This document shows, one piece after another, positions 46,001-52,900 of a stretch of DNA of 64,000 nucleotides. The notes under the pieces were generated by a model. It did no database searches and was not told where the DNA came from. It was given only the letters and a program-made list of their open reading frames with translations. The DNA is taken from the NCBI RefSeq assembly GCF_032854445.1, contig NC_088306.1, positions 25,825,764 to 25,889,763 on the forward strand. Direction: 5' to 3'. Each line of letters starts with the position of its first letter. Within the stretch, counting starts at the first letter, position 1. The position numbers were made by a program, and so were the translations under genes. The stretch is from Liolophura sinensis. Taxonomy: Eukaryota > Mollusca > Polyplacophora > Chitonida > Chitonidae.

Positions 46001-46589
46001 AAACAGGTCTTTAGGTTGGTGTCTTTTGCATGCATGAGACTTGTTCCATAACAAAGAGAATCGGCCTGGGCCTTCGTTGAGTACGAACTGTTAGCATCAG
46101 GACTCCAATGACACTAGGCCAGTATATGAAAAGGGGTTGGAGTCTTTCAGGGCTAGACAGAGTTAGACAGGGCTGTGATAGTATACGTAATAACAGCCCT
46201 TCAGAGCTAGGTATTGTGCACGTTAAGCTATTTAATTGTGTGCCCCACTTCTTATTTTTCATTTGTGTTTTATCAGCCTTATCCAACAATGAGCAAATCG
46301 TGTGGTACTTTTTCATACACATAAGCCTACATATTATGTCGAATTCGATCCTGGTGCAAATCATTCACTGCCTTTCTTAGTCTGTGTTTTTCAGAATTCA
46401 GTGGCGGTACGGACACAGAACCTGAGTAAATCAGTATGAAACAAGCTAACATACACGAATCAGAGATTCTTGCTCAACATTTCGTACTCACCATTTCATT
46501 AAATATTCCTGGGTATCTTTGTCTTCCAATGTTTTGCATTTTTTCCCAGCTAAATATTGGAAATTATATTTGGCAGCGTGATCTCCCAT
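21948..46589 (-). CDS. CFAP300: Cilia and flagella associated protein 300 (CFAP300), complete, 7 exons
   Basis: On the reverse strand the exons in order are 46492-46589, 44575-44656, 43673-43745, 41890-42056, 41078-41250, 39741-39807 and 21948-22076. They total 789 nt, encoding 262 residues plus the stop. Vertebrate CFAP300 (C11orf70) is 267 residues. Family motifs are visible throughout: FSFDQPFQAYQKKDFV, SLSFFDRLY, VVRESGQIHKCFDEF, SDELRK, HLCLGGQVCQFED and the C-terminal NFAYLVVDPLKRIVSVLYH. All junctions are GT..AG and in phase. In animals CFAP300 acts in the cytoplasm with preassembly factors for outer and inner dynein arms of motile cilia. Its loss causes primary ciliary dyskinesia in humans. 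The last intron is 17.7 kb and hosts an oppositely oriented gene. Confidence 0.95.
22473..22517 (+). promoter_or_regulatory. Cluster of nuclear-receptor half-sites, possible promoter
   Basis: Six TGACC/GGTCA half-sites lie within 45 bp, including the near-palindrome GTGACCCGGTCAC and AGGTCAAAG. A CACGTG E-box is just upstream (22462) and an E2F-like TTGGCGCCAA about 130 bp upstream. A GTATGT donor-like site follows at 22546. It may be the promoter and 5' UTR exon of the + strand gene at 33.3 kb, which is an inference from position and orientation. Confidence 0.4.
24025..24138 (+). mobile_element. SINE family A, 3' part
   Basis: TATAATGCTGGCTGCTGTCG, GTATAAGTGAAATATTCTTT and the AAATAAATAAAT tail match the family A 3' half. 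Confidence 0.88.
24286..24490 (+). repeat. Left arm of a long-range inverted repeat
   Basis: GCAACTTTCAAGGCAATTTA, TTTTGGAGATAAACAACATT and GGTTGAAGAATTACAAT recur reversed at 27228-27412 in the opposite order. The arms are about 2.7 kb apart and diverged. Confidence 0.75.
27228..27412 (-). repeat. Right arm of a long-range inverted repeat
   Basis: Contains GTAATTCTTCAACCGTTTCA, CCAATCCAACCAATGTAG and TGCACTGAAAGTTGCTCTTC, the reverse of the arm at 24286-24490. It may be two opposed copies of one old repeat or the ends of a decayed transposon. Confidence 0.75.
28258..28526 (-). mobile_element. SINE family A, full-length, reversed
   Basis: Runs from TATTTATTTGATTGGTGTTT through GGCGGCCAGCATTATAGTGG to the tRNA-like head. 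Read in reverse, the head contains GGTTAGCGCACTAGCGCAGC and a B-box-like GAGTTCAAGTCC. About 265 bp. Confidence 0.92.
28660..28675 (+). repeat. Short G-rich tract
   Basis: G-run (GGGGGGAGGGGGGGGAG) inside a diverged repeat of the CFAP300 last intron. Confidence 0.6.
29205..29530 (+). mobile_element. SINE family C
   Basis: The tRNA-like head is diverged (GAGCTCCAATCCAGCCTTGG). The body has TCTGTTCATCACATGGAAAC and TTGTCAGTAATTTGCCAAAG, as in the copies at 38.45 and 63.85 kb. Confidence 0.6.
29618..29930 (+). mobile_element. tRNA-headed SINE, family C or related
   Basis: The head TGACATGGTTAAGGTGCTTA and B-box-like GTGGGTTCAACCCC are followed by TTGGACAGAGAGTTTTCAAG. It ends with GTGAATCAAATAAATCAAA, so its tail resembles family A. 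Confidence 0.65.
31485..31731 (+). mobile_element. SINE family A, full-length
   Basis: The tRNA-like head (GGCCTCTGTGGCCGAGG.. GTTAGCATGCCAGC.. GAGTTCTAGTCC) is followed by CATACTGGCTTCCTCTCCAA and the tail ATCAAATAAATAAATAAAT. About 245 bp. Confidence 0.9.
32422..32546 (+). mobile_element. SINE family A, 3' part
   Basis: GCAGCAACCTGCGGATGATC through GGCGTAAAACACCAATCAAA matches the family A 3' half. Confidence 0.88.
33005..33332 (+). other. Probable 5' UTR exon part upstream of the four-pass membrane protein gene
   Basis: A good acceptor (TTTGTGTTTTGGCAG) ends at 33004, and the sequence to the start codon at 33333 has no splice donor that is clearly better than background. It may be the untranslated part of a coding exon spliced to an upstream leader. 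The leader position is unknown; 22.5 kb is one candidate. Confidence 0.4.
33333..34358 (+). CDS. Tetraspanin-like four-pass membrane protein, 341 residues, intronless coding region
   Basis: A single open frame from ATG (context GAGTCATGCC) to TGA, the longest uninterrupted frame of the window. Four hydrophobic segments are visible at about residues 43-66, 87-108, 113-135 and 244-267. A large loop of ~108 residues lies between segments 3 and 4, with five cysteines (155, 179, 190, 201, 227) and three N-glycosylation sequons (NRT 161, NQT 207, NCS 226). The N-terminal ~40 residues are charged. The C-terminal ~75 are strongly basic (RRFSRKRSRSK, KKLRRQK). The layout resembles a tetraspanin with a glycosylated second extracellular loop, but the family CCG motif is absent, so assignment beyond a four-pass membrane protein is uncertain. 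It lies on the opposite strand inside the last CFAP300 intron. Confidence 0.75.
   Translation: MPKGKMMRKFIVTKPPDREAAKEDDAEVGVAYEEPLKRRYATRILFILLLASGAVLISCGVTLLVTCRAKVTKETCRIVLNDEQCSYLAVSAYFGCVLILATVFGFGCVGRKAMAVMLLPLLLGELVFGIYVLLIEKPSIDSAVLTDLSSRKSQCFGFSGNRTTHHHDSTTPFADPFQCWQQRTMKLASCKDLWLSLGIECHAQERNQTGVHTQLSASDNDALLRNCSAEVAKKVSGIVWSKRLTVGPILIVISQVHLVSAICLWFLRKTTSGSRGLGLIPLPNLPRRFSRKRSRSKANAQCGTSDQSHQSLILQPDDTLGNMQKYVFKKLRRQKNTYATV
35401..35434 (+). repeat. Poly-G tract, G8-TC-G24
   Basis: A homopolymer run of guanines able to form G-quadruplexes, about 1 kb downstream of the membrane protein stop. Its length may be unreliable in an assembly. Confidence 0.9.
38340..38525 (+). mobile_element. 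SINE family C with tRNA-like head
   Basis: Head TTGTGGCCAAATGGTTTGGA, then GTATATCTGTATCTCACATG and AAGTCTGTCAGTAACTTACA. It ends near CACACTAGTCTCCTCAGCCC. Confidence 0.65.
39741..39807 (-). CDS. CFAP300: CFAP300 exon 6
   Basis: 67 nt encoding VQKDPETHQLHTISNVFKIT, matching the family [20 protein letters not shown]. It ends in phase 0 before GTAAGT. A 30-bp minisatellite begins about 80 bp upstream of its acceptor. Confidence 0.92.
39891..40070 (+). repeat. 30-bp minisatellite, 6 copies
   Basis: Units of TTTACAACTGATCAACCAGC plus ten variable bases, period exactly 30. They lie about 80 bp upstream, on the - strand, of CFAP300 exon 6. The related array at 40170-40605 shares the core ATCAACCA. 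Confidence 0.92.
40170..40605 (+). repeat. 30/29-bp minisatellite with 59-bp dimer structure
   Basis: Units of CTTATCTACCAACATTTAAC alternate between a 30-bp form ending ACATTTCCGA and a 29-bp form ending ACATTCCAA. This gives a 59-bp higher-order period over the middle of the array. The left end grades into the ATCAACCA units of the neighbouring array, so both come from one ancestral repeat. Confidence 0.92.
41078..41250 (-). CDS. CFAP300: CFAP300 exon 5
   Basis: 173 nt encoding MLLIDDSDNYCLFNDDERNE, HLCLGGQVCQFED and YKDLV. It ends with two bases of a serine codon before GTAGGT. Confidence 0.94.
41815..41860 (+). mobile_element. SINE family A tail fragment
   Basis: GCTTGAGTACGGCGTAAAGC then ACCAATCAAATAAATAAATA, the last ~45 bp only. 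It lies 30 bp from CFAP300 exon 4. Confidence 0.85.
41890..42056 (-). CDS. CFAP300: CFAP300 exon 4
   Basis: 167 nt encoding TSVKIEDMNCSVLSLSFFDR and LYQTNVVRESGQIHKCF, then ISDELRK, in phase 0 before GTAAGA. Confidence 0.94.
42556..42822 (-). mobile_element. SINE family B, full-length, reversed
   Basis: Read in reverse it starts with a tRNA-like head, GGGCCTCGATAGCTCAGATG with a B-box-like GGTTCAAGTC, and ends at the plus-strand TTGGGGCTTAATGTCCTACT. A-box and B-box spacing is like a tRNA gene. About 265 bp. Confidence 0.82.
42866..43125 (-). mobile_element. SINE family A, full-length, reversed
   Basis: Starts with AATTTATTTATTTATTTGAT and ends in the reversed tRNA-like head ACCAACTGAGCCACGGAGGC, with the B box as GGACTTGAACTC. 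It sits between family B and a second family A copy. Confidence 0.92.
43151..43192 (-). mobile_element. SINE family A tail fragment, reversed
   Basis: ATTTATTTATTTATATCATTG then GGTGTTTTACGCCATACTCC, truncated after ~40 bp. Confidence 0.8.
43371..43623 (+). mobile_element. SINE family A, full-length reference copy
   Basis: The head GGCTCAGTTGGTTAGCAGGC (A box) and GTGAGTTCGAATCCAGC (B box) show a tRNA origin. The body runs CATGCTGGTTTCCTCTCTGG to CAGCCTGCGGATGGTCG. The tail is AAGTGAAATATTCTTGAGTA then AAAACACCAATCAAATAAAT. This copy defines the family used in the other entries and lies 50 bp from CFAP300 exon 3. Confidence 0.94.
43673..43745 (-). CDS. CFAP300: CFAP300 exon 3
   Basis: 73 nt encoding DFMKDPTVLANLRLLTSSGK and WQSV, after a pyrimidine-rich acceptor ending ttcag. 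It is flanked by SINEs on the 3' side. Confidence 0.93.
44575..44656 (-). CDS. CFAP300: CFAP300 exon 2
   Basis: 82 nt. The first base completes W, giving WSMKDRICVQTFSFDQPFQ across the junction, closely matching the family WSMLGRI..FGFDQTFQ. It ends in phase 0 before GTAAGT. An upstream in-frame extension to 44695 was considered but breaks this alignment. Confidence 0.92.
45600..46154. repeat. ~555-bp imperfect palindrome (foldback element) in CFAP300 intron 1
   Basis: The outer arms 45600-45736 and 46006-46154 are inverted copies (AAAGACTCCAACTCCTTTTC.. against its reverse near 46120-46150; GAACAAGTCTCATGCA at 45697 against the reverse near 46025-46045). The spacer also folds: CATGAAGGATTCCACGG near 45810 pairs with CCATGGAAGCCTTCATG near 45925. 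No protein or target-site duplication is clear. Confidence 0.85.
46492..46589 (-). CDS. CFAP300: CFAP300 exon 1 with start codon
   Basis: ATG at 46589-46587. It encodes MGDHAAKYNFQYLAGKKCKT and continues to LMK plus two bases of a tryptophan codon, then GTGAGT. It aligns with the YYFRFLPQKTFQSL start of the family, which supports this start. Confidence 0.9.
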
Positions 46590-46715
46590 GTTGCTGTTGT
46601 TGTTGATCGCCAGTCTAGAGTTGGGGCGCAAATGTGCTATCTAACGCGAGCCAGATGTTTTCCTTGGATACCACGTGCCCAGGTACGCGTTAAGACACAG
46701 ACTGTAAACTCACAC

Positions 46716-46729
46716 GTTACCTATGCGAC
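46716..46729 (-). promoter_or_regulatory. Candidate RFX X-box upstream of CFAP300
   Basis: On the reverse strand this reads GTCGCATAGGTAAC. It fits the RFX consensus RYYNYY-N(1-3)-RRNRAC with one mismatch and lies 127 bp upstream of the start codon. Many motile-cilia genes carry such a site close to the start. This is a motif match only. Confidence 0.4.
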
Positions 46730-49382
46730 GAAGGCTTAACTGGAAGTGGGCGGGAGGGTGGTTGGGGCGTGCGTTGTTGGTTGTGAGTGGAGGTGGGGCA
46801 AGGGTTGAACCGAGCAATACTAAATGTTATCAAAGTACGGTAATAATAGTAATAATAATAAAAAAAGTATCCTAAATGTACGTGCATGCTCTTCATAACG
46901 GTATACCGGTAGGGCCTACGCGTCATTTCAAGGCATAATGTGATGTATCGTAGAGCGTCAGATCTGTATCACTTGGCTAGCGAAGGTGAAGGAGCATACA
47001 AGTTGGGTACCGGTATTTGACACAAGAATTGTTCTGCTACAGTCTGTACTCGTTTGAAAAACACAGAAACAAATAAGATATAGGAAATCGCCTTAAAACA
47101 CCAATCAATAAATAAATGAAGTAAAATCTGTCGTGTATCATCACGTGGCCAAGCCCTCTGTGCTCGGACACCAATTAAAATCGTTCGGATTTTTGTTATT
47201 TTCCCTCAGTTTTTTTTGAAAGCTTTTTGAAAGCTTTAAGAGCTGTAAAAAGAAAAGCCTTCTTTGGATGTTGTTGAAATTAGCTGATTTTAGGAACAAG
47301 GTTATGAGGCAAATTTTGGCTAACTTTGGTCACGTGAGGGCCATCTTGGATTTTTCATCAAAACTTTAAAAATCTTCTTCTCAAGAAACTACGAAGGGAT
47401 TCTTTTGAAATTTGATATACTTGTATAGTGATCGCAGTTAGAACAAGTTTGAAAAATCTTGGACATGCATTGAAAACTTTGGAAGCCCGCCATTGGTCGA
47501 ACTTATGACGTCATGAAGTGTCAACATTTGATAATGTTGTCATGTATTCTGGTGTATTTTGCCTATCTTTGTAACTTTTTGAGATGGTCAAAATCTTTTT
47601 TCAATCAGGTAATTTCAGTGGTCTGTAACTCGAAAACTACAAATCCTTGACTTGCACCAAATTGAAGCCCAAGACATGTAGTTTCTGGTACATGCCAACG
47701 TATTTGAGCTACGATCTATAGTTTTTTCGCCAGAAATATTTAAATGATACCACCCTACTTCAGAAATAGAAATGTAAGCCTGTGCATTTAACATAGACTT
47801 GTAACTGTGTATTATCATTCGGTCGGCCGACTTTCACTCAGACCGAGAAATGAACAACTCTTCCTCCTCTCTACAGCCAATAAACGGACAATTTTCAATG
47901 CTTGCACTAAAGCCAGGCCTGTTCGCACTGTGTCTTGGGTAATTCTCAACAATCCTGACGGCATCCCCCCATACCCCCGTATTATCAACAGTAAAAGTCC
48001 AAAGCCATGGCGAAATTTACGAAAAATGTCTATCCACACGTGTACCTTGGGTCATGACAGGCCCAAAACATGTTACTATTATTAGGCCAAATTCAGCGGT
48101 TGAAGAAATATCACGGTTTCCAGTTTCTATTCAGGTCTAGATCTTACATTCCCGCAAGGAAGAGGCGGGCTTTACGACGCCGCACAGAAAGTAGCTACGA
48201 AACAGTGCACCATAACTTTGGACAGGGGATATTTTTTTTTTAAAGAAGACAACACACAACACCGTTTACTCCTTCTAACTATTTCATATCTTTAGTCTTC
48301 TAACATTACCTGTCGCCCACATGCACTCTGTCCTCGCCCGCTGTCAACACTGAGCTGAGCCCAGGCAAACCAGATAGGACCTGAAATGTACACACTTAAC
48401 CTGTGGGGTGATCGCCAAAGCCTAACTCGATCAAGACGCTGTGGTGTTTTTCGGCACTAGACGCATTGTATATGATATCTGGTAGTGTGGGGTTCAAACC
48501 CAGTTGATTATTTCTCATTTTTGTCATGCTTTTTCTCCATGTTGTCTGTTTTTGTAATTATTGTTACAATTTGTACATGCAGGTGGAATGTGTTGAATTT
48601 TCAATTTTCTGTGTTTCTCAGCAGTTGAATAAAGATATTCGTCGTTATGAGTGTTGGTAAACAGATGTTTTCCAAAGCTTAGTTTTTTCCGATCATGGCA
48701 AATTATTACAGTGCATATTGTTTTCTTATTTGACAATCAGTTGGGCCCTAATGCTTGGTCACCGGTATCGATATAATTATATGGCTTTAATAATCAGTGA
48801 AATTGTTGTGTATCATTGGTATTATGAAGATGGCGGTCAGATTTACGGCAAATAGAGATTTTGTATAAAAATTTTTGGACCGAAATGTAGTGACCTATAC
48901 TAGAGGAAGATCCAGCACCTTAAGAAACTGGTGGGTTTTCTCACATGTGACGCACATGCCAGCGGAGATCGCTTGACAGTGTAGTGAGGTATTGCAATGT
49001 CGGAGAAAATTACATCATTTCAATAGACATGACTGCAGCATCTCGCTTACGGACATTAAAATATCTGATCAATATAAATGTAGCACTTTGTATGATAGGT
49101 GTGAACAAATTCAGCAAAACGACTTAGTACTTGATTGGGATAAATTCCACAGCTGTGAGGCGAACATTGAATATTAGTGTAGCGTAGGCTCATGTTTTTG
49201 AATGTGTTTTGATTGAAAAGCTGTGTTGGCGTAACTTATGTGCCCCCCCCACCCTTTGCATGGCTCCCCATGTGCCTATAGGCCCACGACACTCAATATG
49301 TAACATATACTGGGATAAAGGCTATTCATTATCTTTAAAATTCGTTTTGAACCTAGGTATTTACACTAAGTTAAAAAAAAAT

Positions 49383-49594
49383 GTGTAATTTTAACAGAAA
49401 GTCTGTTGCCTGAGTTATGCTTGAATGTATTCTGCTATTGAGGCAGATTGTTATCTTAAATATACACACATATTCTATTTATTCAACATAAAGATTCTTT
49501 TAGATTAACATTAGTTATTATGACACAGTATTGTTATGATAACAGAATACATTCTAGCATCGCACAGACAACAAACTCTCTGTTAAAATTAACA
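49383..49594. mobile_element. Foldback MITE with ~57-bp inverted arms
   Basis: Arm GTGTAATTTTAACAGAAAGT.. TGAATGTATTCTGCTAT (49383-49439) is matched in reverse by ATAACAGAATACATTCTAGC.. CTGTTAAAATTAACA (49539-49594). A related half copy is near 58480-58600. Confidence 0.85.
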
Positions 49595-49860
49595 AATTAG
49601 TTTTTTGAATGTACATTAGTAGCTCATCAAATATTTGTCAGATGTTCCTGTTCAATACCACTTAAATAATATATATAACGAACCCCTATGGTCATCTGAC
49701 TTCAATAGTTTGGGTTATTCAAATAACCGAGAAACAAGGGGGGCTACTCTCGAGGTAAAAAAACATTTATGTCATGGGCGACAACCCCCTGTGTTATCTC
49801 AAGGTTAATTGTTAAACTTCTTGCTTGGGGAGCAAAGTTCGGACACATCCATTTCGCACA

Positions 49861-49998
49861 ATGAAGCTGGCAGTACTAGGAGCCACGGGTCCAAGTGGTC
49901 AGGAACTCGTTAAAGACGCCCTGGCACGAGGTCACCAGGTTATAGCGCTTGTAAGAAGCCCTGAAAAACTCGCTGAAATTAAGCATGACAATTTACAG
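49861..49998 (+). CDS. Reductase paralog 1, exon 1
   Basis: 46 codons from ATG, carrying the nucleotide-binding loop GATGPSG. It ends in phase 0 at CAG before GTAAGT. Confidence 0.92.
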
Positions 49999-52900
49999 GT
50001 AAGTAAAAATTTGGGTCATCGGACAAATGAGCACCCACTTCTAAACGTTGGCGGCTATAACCGGAAATTGACGGAGATTACCGAAGACTTTCGGTGTTAG
50101 GTATATATATATATGTTGAGAATGGGGCAGTGGTATTATTGTTTACATTTATAAAAAAATTATTTTGACTCATAAAGCATCTGTTACATGTTTGCCCAGT
50201 TTTGGAGGGAAATTAAAAGCCAGAGGTTGCCATTTATTAACGTTAAATGATGACGTATATACAGCACACTGCCTAAGCTACGTGGCTGGACTGAATGATT
50301 AGGGTTAAACGGCACATTGGCAGTATGATTTAGACCATATCGTGCCGTTATATGATTGGACTGAAACTGAAACATTTATACATAAGAGTTTTTTATTTTT
50401 AGCCATATTAAACAGATAAAGGTCCTCCGTGGCTGAGGTGGATAGCGTGCCAGCGCGCAGCTCATGCTGTTTTCCTCTCTGGTCGTACGCGGGTAGTACG
50501 CGGGAAGGTCTGTCAGCAACCTGGGGATGGTCGTTGGTTTCCCATGGGCTCTGCCTGGTTTCTTCACACGATAATGCTGGCCGCCGTCCTATAAGTGAAA
50601 TATTCTTGAGTACGGCGTAAAACACCATCCCCCCAACCCGCCATAATACTAGCCCTGTCGTGTTTTCAGAGTTTTTCGTTGTTGGTTGATTTGTGTTGCC
50701 GCCGCGCTGAATTTTTTTTCGTTTATATGACGCCACAAGATTTTTGGGCGGACCAGTGAGACATGGTTACCATTAACATACAAGTATATGACATCCAATT
50801 ATTGTTTACTTTATATGAAGATACTCATTCATACAACGAAAGAAAGTGTAGTAAGAAAAAGTAGATTAAGTGCTTCATTGAATAATTCGTTATTGTCTAA
50901 GGTTCAGCTGGATGCAGTGTTTTGACGTAGCTGGTCTACATATGCGAAAAGGTCGAAATCATGTGCTTACATTTCTTCATTGGTGGTGGTAGACATGTGG
51001 TTTGTAGCGAACACTGTGGACACGAGAGCGCATCATCGACCATTAATTGCCTAAAAATAAATCCTAGCCTCCAGCGAGGTTCGAACTCGCGACCCCTGGT
51101 TTACGAGACCAGTGCTCTACCACTGAGCTATAGAGGCTTCCTGTTCATGCAATCTAAATGAAACTTCCAACTTCATACAACTTAAATGAAAGGAACGCAA
51201 GTAAAAAATTGTAGGAGTTTTTTTTTTTTTTTTTTTTTTTTAGTTTATATCAGAATAGGACATTGTCATCAGTTTAGGTTTTTAAAGGAAAATCAGTCGT
51301 TGCTACTCATTCTGTTCATCAAGTCGAAACAGCCATCAGGTTGAAAACAAACCAGTTATATCGACTGTAAGGTTAAATATTCTGGGGTACAGCGTGAAAC
51401 ACCAATTGAATAAATCAATAAATCAATCACTTAAGTGTTCAGAACAATGGAAGCTAAATTCAACTCTTCATAGAATCGATCCCAGTTTAATGTATCCCTC
51501 GAGACCCGAAGTAAATAGCGTATTGGGCTTCTATGGTCGATTTGTTTTAGCCGGTCGTGTGTATTCAGCTCTGTGTAAAATCAGTCATGCTCGCCTTTAG
51601 ACAGTGACACGTAACAACACAAGCTTTACACGTGGATATGTTGGAAGTTCATATACTTGTAGAGATAATGAAGTTAAAACACTTTTCTAATTTAGAATGT
51701 TAAAGCCCATAAGCCTTGTTTCTACACCAGAAGCCATTTTCTCGGGTGACGTCAGAAACCAGTGGCAGGCTGATATTAGTCGTAGTTCAATATATTATGT
51801 CGAAGGGCGACACACGTCATCTTAACTGCTATCGACTTAAATGTAAACCCTGTGTCTGACACTGGTATATTTGACATTCTTTGCACGTTTTAGTACAATA
51901 TTATCCTCATAAATGAATTCTATTTTTATTTGTTGTAGTATATGATCTCACGCCAGTATGGTTTTTTATTGTTGGGTGTTATTAAATTCAGTTATAGTGT
52001 AGTGCTTTCGCTGAGATAGTTGTGTATCTGTGTTACTGCGTGTAGTGTGTTCTAACAGCATGTGGTGCAGCTGTTGTAACGCAAATTACTCCCCACAACC
52101 CATTGCCCAGCTTGCCACTTGGGTTTGAATAATTATGACGTCACCCGAAGCAATGAGTTCTTGGTGTTGAAACCAGGCTTATGGAGTCTAACATAGGAAT
52201 TAGGAAAAGTGTTCTAACTGGATTTTCCTTTCAATAACACAGACGTACATCATATCAATGTGTGGAGGAAGTGTTGGTGCAAATCACTAAAGACATGGAT
52301 ATGACTGATTTTACAGAGAGCTGAATATAGGCGACTGGATAAAAGAAATAGACTATACGTGTAGTTCAGAGGGCCCGTAGACAAATCCATCTAGGATGTG
52401 ATTTTCTTTCCCGTCTCTTGCCACGTTCTCATTCTCAAGTGTTCCGCTGTTATGTTAGTGAAATATTCTTCTTGCAAGACGGCTTAAAAGATCAGTGAAA
52501 TAAATAAATGAATAAAGCAATTAAGTGTTAACAAAATTGGAAACTGAGTCTAAATTTTCATACAATCTATCACACAGTTTAACGTTTCTTTCACATCGTT
52601 GAGGTACATTTACCGTAATGGACAGCGCACTGGGCATTAAGGAAGAATTCTAGGGAAAGAAACAACGTCTCAACAAGGTCGCGAACGTCGCGTTTGTTTA
52701 GTTGTGGTCTTCAGAAAAAGGCAAAAATTTTGTATACATTTTAACCTGATCTCGCGACCCCTGGTTTACAAGACCAGTGCTCTACCACTGAAATATAGAG
52801 GCTTTCTGCTAAGGTAGGATAAATGAAATAAATGTGAGCAAAAATGTACAAAATTGTTTCTCGTTTCAATCAGAATAAGATCATAAAATGTTATCTGACC

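Larger units (their letters stand above)
46590..49860. other. Intergenic region between divergent CFAP300 and the first reductase gene
   Basis: Contains the CFAP300 upstream region with the X-box candidate, a family A tail fragment (about 47081-47118), AT-rich sequence at 47.15-47.72 kb that reads like an old dispersed repeat, and a foldback MITE at 49383-49594. No coding region is supported. Confidence 0.65.

Noticed and set aside
49825-49860. Upstream extension of the first reductase frame from TTG at 49825
   Set aside because: It lacks an ATG, and the family starts right before the Rossmann strand, as at 49861.
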